Assembly (NCBI GenBank): GCA_947095985.1
Contig: CAMUPZ010000001.1
Span: 14,811-78,810 of the forward strand
Direction: 5' to 3'
DNA from: an uncultured Candidatus Saccharibacteria bacterium
GTDB lineage: Bacteria; Patescibacteriota; Saccharimonadia; Saccharimonadales; Saccharimonadaceae
DNA: 64,000 nt
A program made the translations under genes and the position numbers. The first letter of the stretch is position 1, and every line of letters begins with the position of its first letter. Positions 58,862 to 64,000 of this stretch are shown here, piece after piece. The notes under the pieces are model-generated. The model saw nothing but the letters and a program-made list of their open reading frames with translations. It made no database searches and was not told where the DNA came from.

Positions 58862-59622
58862 CGCTCCACCCTCTCTATAATTTCCTTCGTTAATGCTTTA
58901 TAGGCGCGAGAACCCTTTGAAAATCGATCATAGGCACCAACTGGTGCGCCGTGACTAGGCGCCTCTGCCAAACGAATATTTCGCGGAATGTTATTCTTAA
59001 AAATTTTATCTGGAAAATACTTCTTAATTTCCGCGTGAACCTGCCCAGACAATGTAGTTCTAGAATCCATCATCGTTAACAGAACACCCAATAATTCCAG
59101 AGGTGGATTAAGTCCTTTCTTTATCAATTTCATACTTTCAAGTAGCTGCCCTAATCCCTCCAGCGCATAAAATTCCGCCTGAACTGGCAATAGTACATAA
59201 TTAGCGGCAATCATGCCATTAACGGTCAACAAGCTCAAACTCGGCGGACTATCAATAATGATATAATCATAGTCTGTTGCTTTTTTCAGCGCCTCACGCA
59301 AACGAATAAACCTACCTTCCGCCTGAGCCAGTTCAACTTCTGTATTTGCCAGGTGAGGCGTGGCTGGTGCAATCGACAGATTTTTATATTCGGTCGGCAG
59401 GACAATATTCGCCAAATCAATTTGCCGCATAATCACCTCAGATATCGTTGCGCCCAGATTCTGCTTATCAATCCCTAGACCGCTGGTTGCATTGCCCTGA
59501 GGGTCAAAATCCACCAACAGAGTCTTCTTACCAGCTTTTGCCAAAAAATATGCTACATTAATCGACGTCGTTGTTTTACCGACGCCACCTTTTTGATTTG
59601 TCACCGCAATGATTTTTGTCAT
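58858..59622 (-). CDS. parA: Chromosome partitioning ATPase ParA
   Basis: Walker-type ATPase that moves ParB-bound chromosome origins. The deviant Walker A is NQKGGVGKTTTSINVAYFLA, then LLVDFDPQGNATSG and YIIIDSPPSLSLLTVN. The 254-residue length is typical of Soj. GGGGAACG precedes the ATG, and TGC-TATAAT is at 59647-59655, giving a leader of about 18 nt. Confidence 0.96.
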   Translation of the reverse strand: MTKIIAVTNQKGGVGKTTTSINVAYFLAKAGKKTLLVDFDPQGNATSGLGIDKQNLGATISEVIMRQIDLANIVLPTEYKNLSIAPATPHLANTEVELAQAEGRFIRLREALKKATDYDYIIIDSPPSLSLLTVNGMIAANYVLLPVQAEFYALEGLGQLLESMKLIKKGLNPPLELLGVLLTMMDSRTTLSGQVHAEIKKYFPDKIFKNNIPRNIRLAEAPSHGAPVGAYDRFSKGSRAYKALTKEIIERVER

Positions 59623-59681
59623 TCGTTCCCCTTTTTACCTACCCTAATTATAGCATGAGCAAAACAGAAATAACAGACACC

Positions 59682-59708
59682 AAAAAACCGCTTCTCTGAT
59701 GGAAGCGG
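59682..59708 (-). terminator. Terminator after rplU
   Basis: CCGCTTC (59688-59694) pairs with GAAGCGG (59702-59708), and TTTTTT follows on the minus strand. Confidence 0.85.
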
Positions 59709-59717
59709 CTCTTTCGA

Positions 59718-60023
59718 TTATTTGATTGATGTAATCTGAATCTTGGTGTACTTCTGGCGATGACCAGTTTCTTTGTGAACGCGTTTTTTGCTTTTGTAGC
59801 GGATGACGCGGATTTTGTCGCCCTTAACTTCTGCTTCAACGACCTTCGCCTTTACCACCGCGCCTTTTACCGTTGGCGTGCCAACCTTTGTTTTATCACC
59901 ATCAATCACTAAAAGTGCGTCGAGAGTGAGTTCTTTTGTGCCTTCAGGGAGGAGATCCACCAAGAGGGACTCTTTTTCACTGACAACGTATTGCTTGCCA
60001 GAGATCTTTACGACTGCTTTCAT
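59718..60023 (-). CDS. rplU: Large ribosomal subunit protein bL21
   Basis: bL21 binds 23S rRNA next to bL20. The 101-residue protein reads MKAVVKISGKQYVVSEKESLLVDLL and ends in KSKKRVHKETGHRQKYTKIQITSI, all typical. The start at 60023 has AAGGA at 6 nt; the frame start at 60059 is not family-consistent. It is monocistronic; the usual partner rpmA is at 15244. Confidence 0.97.
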   Translation of the reverse strand: MKAVVKISGKQYVVSEKESLLVDLLPEGTKELTLDALLVIDGDKTKVGTPTVKGAVVKAKVVEAEVKGDKIRVIRYKSKKRVHKETGHRQKYTKIQITSIK

Positions 60024-60087
60024 TTCGTTCCTTAAAATATATTTACTATCAGTGACCAATTATAACAGAGACGGACAATACATGCAA

Positions 60088-60915
60088 CTAGTTTTTCTGT
60101 AACTCAGCCATAGCGTTATTTGCCCGCAGCCAGCCACTCGGCGAGCCGCACTCCATATAGTCACCCTTAGCCTCACCAACCGCGATGACACCGCCATTCG
60201 CGATGTACGCGTTGATGGCGTCAGTCAGCTCAAATTCGCCGCGCTGCGGATTGGCAGGCAATGTACGCGCCAGTTCGAAAATTTCTTTGTTGAGAACGTA
60301 AAAGCTTGAATTGCTGAGATTGCTTGGCGCTTCTTCCAGCTTCGGCTTTTCAATGATACGGACAAAATTACCCTGCTGGTCAGTTTCGATGATACCCGTC
60401 TGCGGGATAAACGATTCCTCAACAGGATTACCTAGTAGCCCAGCCGACAGTACGCGCTCCTCTACCAACTCCGCTAGATCGGCCGCATTAGAACCGCCAT
60501 CACCGCGCCAAAAGAATTGGTCGCCCATCACTACAAAGGCTGACTCGCCTGGCTCGATAAATTCACTCGCCAAACCCACGGGAATACTCGTGCCGTAGCC
60601 GCCAGTGCTCGGCTGAATTAAAAAATGTATTCGCACATCGCGGAGTGGCGCCACCAGTGGTAATTTATCTTCTTTACCGGCACGCCGCAAATAATCGTTC
60701 AGCTGAATATTTGACCGATAATAACTCTGTACTTGAGTACTTTGCTCGCCCACCACGAAATAAATATCTTTGACACCAGCCCGAACGATATCCTGCACAA
60801 TGTAGTCGACCACCGGCCGTGTCCCCACCGGCAGCATACACTTTTCGATTGATTTGGTAATCGGCAGCATCCGCGTTCCCCAGCCCGCAACTGGAATAAT
60901 AGCTTTAGTAATCAT
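60088..60915 (-). CDS. galU: UTP--glucose-1-phosphate uridylyltransferase
   Basis: Makes UDP-glucose for polysaccharide or glycolipid synthesis. The 275-residue nucleotidyltransferase opens with KAIIPVAGWGTRMLPITKSIEKCMLPVGTRPVVDYIVQD; the sugar-nucleotide Gly-rich loop is intact, though TKSIEKCMLP differs from the usual TKAIPKEMLP. FVVMGDQFFWRG and VRIIEKPKLEEAPSNLSN also fit. AGGAGG is at 5 nt. It follows the Tim44-like gene by 8 nt and is probably in its operon. Confidence 0.9.
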   Translation of the reverse strand: MITKAIIPVAGWGTRMLPITKSIEKCMLPVGTRPVVDYIVQDIVRAGVKDIYFVVGEQSTQVQSYYRSNIQLNDYLRRAGKEDKLPLVAPLRDVRIHFLIQPSTGGYGTSIPVGLASEFIEPGESAFVVMGDQFFWRGDGGSNAADLAELVEERVLSAGLLGNPVEESFIPQTGIIETDQQGNFVRIIEKPKLEEAPSNLSNSSFYVLNKEIFELARTLPANPQRGEFELTDAINAYIANGGVIAVGEAKGDYMECGSPSGWLRANNAMAELQKN

Positions 60916-60923
60916 AGCACCTC

Positions 60924-62273
60924 CTACATCTTCAGCTCTTTGTGAGCTCTTCTTAAAATCTCCAACATTTCTGCGTAGCGTTTTTCATCAGAGGAAACCC
61001 TGGCATATAAAATAACTATATTGTCCATCACTTCAATATTAGCTTTTATGCCCTGGTCATACAACCACGCCATAAAACTCGGATTTAATAGCTCAAAGCT
61101 TGCAGCCTGATCTTTATTCGTAGCGTAAACAGTGTAGCGCTTATTAAAATCTCCCCATTCCATTTTAACTTTTCTATAGCCAATTGGTGACATCACACGC
61201 TTCTTAAAAATACTATTATCATCCCTGTCAATTAGAATTCCCCCGTAAGATTTGGGCAACATAATCTGGCCGATAAGATAGTTAACCTCATCTTTGTTTT
61301 TGCCTTCATCCGTAAATCCGTTGCCATTTTTAAGCACGCAAGTATAAAGTTGGACAAGAATACCGTCATCCCAAACACCAATAACATGATTATTTACGTC
61401 AGCAGAGTTAAAATAGCGCGGCAAAAATAGATTACCACCCTTCGGAAGAAGCAACCTACCCCAATCCAGACTAAAATACATACCATTATCTTTGGCGAAC
61501 TTATTAAGAGAACCAATCAATGTGCTTACATCTTCAGTAGGCTGATTTATACCATCCAGCTTCCATTCGTTGCCTTCACGAACAAAATTCCATCGCTCTG
61601 CAAATTCATCCTCTTTACGCAGTATATTCCTACCCGTATCCACCTCTATTAGCCTGTCGTCTGCTTCCGCCAAAAACGCAATACTAACACGATCACTTTG
61701 ATTATTAATATCATCATGCGCATCAGCAAAAATTACCTCATTTATTCTTACTTTATCCACAATATTTTTGCGTCCCATTTGACGCAAGGCATGCATTATT
61801 AGTCCTATGTGATTAGCATAGCGCTGCGTAGTATATTTTCGAATTGATTCATAATCAAGATTGCTCCAATCATGCTGAAACCTCTCAAAAACCTGTTTGG
61901 CGTAATTGGTAATATCATCTGGTTGCCATAATGGATCATTAATTGACGCTTGATAAACATCCGACTTAGCCTTTTCGCTACCCTGGCGAAATACACCAAA
62001 CTTGTCAACAAATACAGCAGCCCCAGCCCCGACCAGAGTAGCAAAAATAGCACCTATGAACCAAGAAATATCAAATAAGTATAATAAGCTAACGACCGAT
62101 CCAACGACAACGCCCGCTAAGAAACCTACTATTTTTGACCGGGTTTTTCTCTTTACAAAAGTCGCTGCACCACCCGAAACAACTACAGGAATCGCAAATA
62201 ATAAATAGACTCCAGAAGAACCTGACCCGCCACCACCGGCGCGTGCAAAAAGCACTAGAATTTCATTTGTCAT
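60924..62273 (-). CDS. Membrane protein with Tim44-like and DUF3137-like domains
   Basis: A 449-residue protein with three helices near the N terminus (about residues 20-40, 47-70 and 70-92) after a Gly-rich start. A Tim44-like domain (about 115-245, with IRKYTTQRYANHIGLIMHAL and NFVREGNEWKLDGINQP) and a C-terminal part like DUF3137 (about 255-420, with WGDFNKRYTVYATNKDQAAS and LLNPSFMAWL) follow. The two parts together suggest a protein that contacts membrane proteins. TATAAT is 6 nt before the ATG, overlapping the stop of the small gene upstream. Confidence 0.8.
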   Translation of the reverse strand: MTNEILVLFARAGGGGSGSSGVYLLFAIPVVVSGGAATFVKRKTRSKIVGFLAGVVVGSVVSLLYLFDISWFIGAIFATLVGAGAAVFVDKFGVFRQGSEKAKSDVYQASINDPLWQPDDITNYAKQVFERFQHDWSNLDYESIRKYTTQRYANHIGLIMHALRQMGRKNIVDKVRINEVIFADAHDDINNQSDRVSIAFLAEADDRLIEVDTGRNILRKEDEFAERWNFVREGNEWKLDGINQPTEDVSTLIGSLNKFAKDNGMYFSLDWGRLLLPKGGNLFLPRYFNSADVNNHVIGVWDDGILVQLYTCVLKNGNGFTDEGKNKDEVNYLIGQIMLPKSYGGILIDRDDNSIFKKRVMSPIGYRKVKMEWGDFNKRYTVYATNKDQAASFELLNPSFMAWLYDQGIKANIEVMDNIVILYARVSSDEKRYAEMLEILRRAHKELKM

Positions 62274-62280
62274 GAACTAA

Positions 62281-62478
62281 TTATACACCATAGTCATCAC
62301 AACCATTGTCAACACGAGACCAGAACTGACGAATATCCTCTATCTCATCAACATCCAAACGAATTGCCTGCGGCTCCTGCCGCTCCTTGATAATTTCCTC
62401 AGCAAGACCATCAGCAAGTGGATCAACCGGCAAAAATCCTACTTTACGACCAAATAATTTATTGAATAAATTTTGCAT
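62281..62478 (-). CDS. Small hypothetical protein, 65 aa
   Basis: A short acidic soluble protein with an amphipathic start (MQNLFNKLFGRKVGF) and an acidic end (DVDEIEDIRQFW). It shares no visible similarity with a known family. A consensus promoter is upstream, and a gap of 7 nt separates it from the Tim44-like gene, whose promoter overlaps its stop codon. A real product seems likely but is unproven. Confidence 0.55.
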   Translation of the reverse strand: MQNLFNKLFGRKVGFLPVDPLADGLAEEIIKERQEPQAIRLDVDEIEDIRQFWSRVDNGCDDYGV

Positions 62479-62508
62479 AATTTTTATCTTTACTTATAAC
62501 TGATTACA

Positions 62509-62569
62509 ATATTAACATAAATATTATAAAAAGTCAATAAAGTAGCCTCTTATGGTAAGGAGGCTACTT
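62509..62569 (-). promoter_or_regulatory. ileS terminator joined to the next promoter
   Basis: A 10-bp perfect stem (62540-62549 with 62560-62569) follows ileS on the minus strand. The T-rich stretch after it contains TTGACT (62532-62537), which lies 17 bp from TAATAT (62509-62514), the -10 of the small gene. Confidence 0.7.
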
Positions 62570-62591
62570 ATTTCAATTGACAGACTTAAGC

Positions 62592-64000
62592 TTATTTAGC
62601 CTTTTGCAATGATATTGCTACCATTTTATCATCAATTTTAACGTCATATTTTTCCGCATCATTTACCGTAGAGTCTAATTTTACAGCCAATGTCTCGGTA
62701 GTAATAACTTCGGCAAACGTATTAATGGCTTGAGTAATTTCTGTATCCGCACTAAAAATAGCAAGCTCAATCCGATCATCTACCTGCAACCCAGCTTTCT
62801 TACGTGCGCTCTGGACGTGGCGAATGACTTCACGCATCAGACCCTCGCGTTTGAGTTCGGGCGTTAAGTGCTTACTAATTTCTACCCAACTCTCTGGCTT
62901 GATCACGCCCTCGGTCACATCATAATCAGCCAAGTGCTCGTCTAAATTCTCAATCCAGCGAATCTCCTTAACATTTAGCTCCTCAGCCATAATCTGCTCG
63001 TAATACTCAGCCAGCTTCACGCCCGCATATGCCGCAAACTGCAGCGGTTGGCGAACCTTAATTGATGCTTGATGCTCATCTTGCTTCATACGCAAACTAA
63101 GACCATTGTTGATCAATTCACGCGTCCGAGCCATATCGGCTAGAACCTGCTCATCCACCGCACCAGCTGGCAGCCAATCCTTCAAATGAATCGACTCGTT
63201 ATCACCCGTCAGGTTATGGTAGAGCTCCTCAGCCAAGAACGGCGTAAACGGTGCTAGCAGGTAGCTCAGACGCACCAGCACATAGTGCAGCGTCCGGTAA
63301 GCATCGTTCTTGTCACCATCATCCTCACCGCCCGCGGCCCCTTTCGACGATCTCCAGAAGCGGCGGCGGCTGCGGCGCACGTACCAGTTGGACGCGTCGT
63401 CGAGAAATGGCAAAATCGGGCTCAGCGCATCAGGAATATTGTAGGTATCCATGTGACGCTCAACCTCTGCCACCAACTGATGCAGCCGACTGACGATCCA
63501 GATATCGAGCGGATTAGTCAACTCGCCCAGCGGATCTTTCAATTCGCCATTAAATTCCCAGCCATCAACCTCCGCGTACATAGTAAAGAAATCATACATA
63601 TTCCAAATCATACTGAGCTTGCGTGCCACATCACCTACGTCCTTGTCATGCAGAGCAAAGTCCTCGCCGTTAAGTAGCGGGCTACTCAGCAATAGGAAGC
63701 GTAAGGAGTCCGCACTAAACTTATCCATCAGCTCGTTCGGGTCGGTGAAGTTACCCAGGGATTTACTCATCTTGCGGCCGTCATTGCCCGCCACCACACC
63801 GGTGGTGATAACGTTGCTGTAGGCATTTTTGTGCTGCGCGCCGGCCTCACCAAAGGCGCCGATTTCGGCCAAAGCGGCGTTGACAGCGTGCACGTAGTAG
63901 AACCACGCTCGCACCTGACCGATGTACTCAACGATGAAATCCGCCGGGTAATTCTGCTCAAACTTGACCTGGTTTTCAAACGGATAATGCAGCTGCGCAA
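62592..64000 (-). CDS. ileS: Isoleucyl-tRNA synthetase (5' end beyond the window)
   Basis: The C-terminal 469 or so residues of a class I synthetase that charges tRNA-Ile. At the right edge the frame reads YPFENQVKFEQNYPADFIVEYIGQVRAWFYY, then the KMSKS loop GRKMSKSLGNFTDPNELM, the anticodon-binding helical domain and a C-terminal domain without a recognisable zinc site. A frame beginning with an internal Met at 63914 would be wrong, because the reading frame is open to the edge. A second frame there, ending 63767, is a shadow. Confidence 0.96.
   Translation of the reverse strand, partial: AQLHYPFENQVKFEQNYPADFIVEYIGQVRAWFYYVHAVNAALAEIGAFGEAGAQHKNAYSNVITTGVVAGNDGRKMSKSLGNFTDPNELMDKFSADSLRFLLLSSPLLNGEDFALHDKDVGDVARKLSMIWNMYDFFTMYAEVDGWEFNGELKDPLGELTNPLDIWIVSRLHQLVAEVERHMDTYNIPDALSPILPFLDDASNWYVRRSRRRFWRSSKGAAGGEDDGDKNDAYRTLHYVLVRLSYLLAPFTPFLAEELYHNLTGDNESIHLKDWLPAGAVDEQVLADMARTRELINNGLSLRMKQDEHQASIKVRQPLQFAAYAGVKLAEYYEQIMAEELNVKEIRWIENLDEHLADYDVTEGVIKPESWVEISKHLTPELKREGLMREVIRHVQSARKKAGLQVDDRIELAIFSADTEITQAINTFAEVITTETLAVKLDSTVNDAEKYDVKIDDKMVAISLQKAK

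Noticed and set aside
57983..59622. Replication origin or parS sites near parB/parA and recF
   Set aside because: No 16-bp parS palindrome, DnaA boxes, dnaA or dnaN was seen in the window; recF and parAB are 13 kb apart.
1..64000. UGA recoded as glycine, as in Gracilibacteria
   Set aside because: RF2 is present with its SPF motif, and several genes end cleanly in TGA (the Trm11-like gene, the restriction-modification gene, the kinase).
1..64000. CRISPR array, insertion sequence or prophage
   Set aside because: No regularly spaced repeats, transposase, integrase or phage structural genes were found; gaps are all below about 330 bp.

Overview
The window looks like chromosomal DNA of a Candidatus Saccharibacteria (TM7, Patescibacteria/CPR) epibiont. 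The evidence is a dense, reduced gene set with very short spacers and stop/start overlaps, a type B L31, a short EF-Ts, a bacterial prolyl-tRNA synthetase without its insertion domain, and DUF2207, PspC, LCP and Tim44/DUF3137-like membrane proteins. The frr-uppS-rseP-proS cluster lacks cdsA and dxr. UGA is a normal stop: both RF1 (PVT and GGQ) and RF2 (SPF and GGQ) are encoded and several genes end in TGA, so this is not a UGA-recoding lineage. The taxon is inferred from gene content, not from a marker search.

Layout. 1-4.0 kb: YvcK (truncated by the left edge), an SDR, two hypothetical genes that look like diverged tandem paralogues, a Nudix hydrolase and an aspartoacylase-like protein. 4.1-7.6 kb: a large one-polypeptide restriction-modification enzyme carrying a (GT)11 tract inside its reading frame, with a broken Nudix copy fused to its stop codon. 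7.6-16 kb: glyS; a soluble histidine kinase, receiver and recO operon; xseA/xseB; a flippase-like membrane protein; a Trm11-like methylase; rpmA. 16-22.7 kb: a hypothetical protein, an orphan receiver, a CtpA-type protease, a PcsB-like CHAP hydrolase, ftsX, ftsE and prfB. 22.7-31 kb: hpt, murD, an M16 peptidase, secA, hpf, serS and uppP. 31-35 kb: a PspC, PadR and ABC-transporter operon behind a palindrome. 35-44.7 kb: a CNNM/CBS protein, DUF2207, lysS, greA, then proS, CPBP, rseP, uppS, NTase and frr. 44.8-51 kb: recF, two hypothetical proteins, tsf, rpsB, a PRTase-like orphan, L31 and ung. 51-60 kb: prfA, a hypothetical protein, prmC, htrA, a membrane protein, an LCP protein, lepB, parB, parA and rplU. 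60-64 kb: galU, a Tim44/DUF3137-like protein, a small protein and ileS (truncated by the right edge).

How the genes work together. Most are translation genes (five aminoacyl-tRNA synthetases, RF1, RF2, PrmC, RRF, EF-Ts, S2, L21, L27, L31, HPF) and envelope genes (UppS, UppP, MurD, LCP, GalU, FtsEX with a CHAP hydrolase, RseP, HtrA, LepB, SecA). A transporter/PadR/PspC operon next to uppP suggests an envelope-stress response.

The most striking pattern is regulatory. In at least 23 genes a TATAAT-like box, often with a -35 about 17 bp further upstream or a TGn extension, sits 6-8 nt before the start codon, so these mRNAs should be leaderless. Internal operon genes and several ribosomal-protein genes instead carry clear Shine-Dalgarno sites. 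Several published-style longest-ORF starts are wrong under this rule, and the starts given here follow it. No tRNA, rRNA, CRISPR array, insertion sequence or replication origin was seen.
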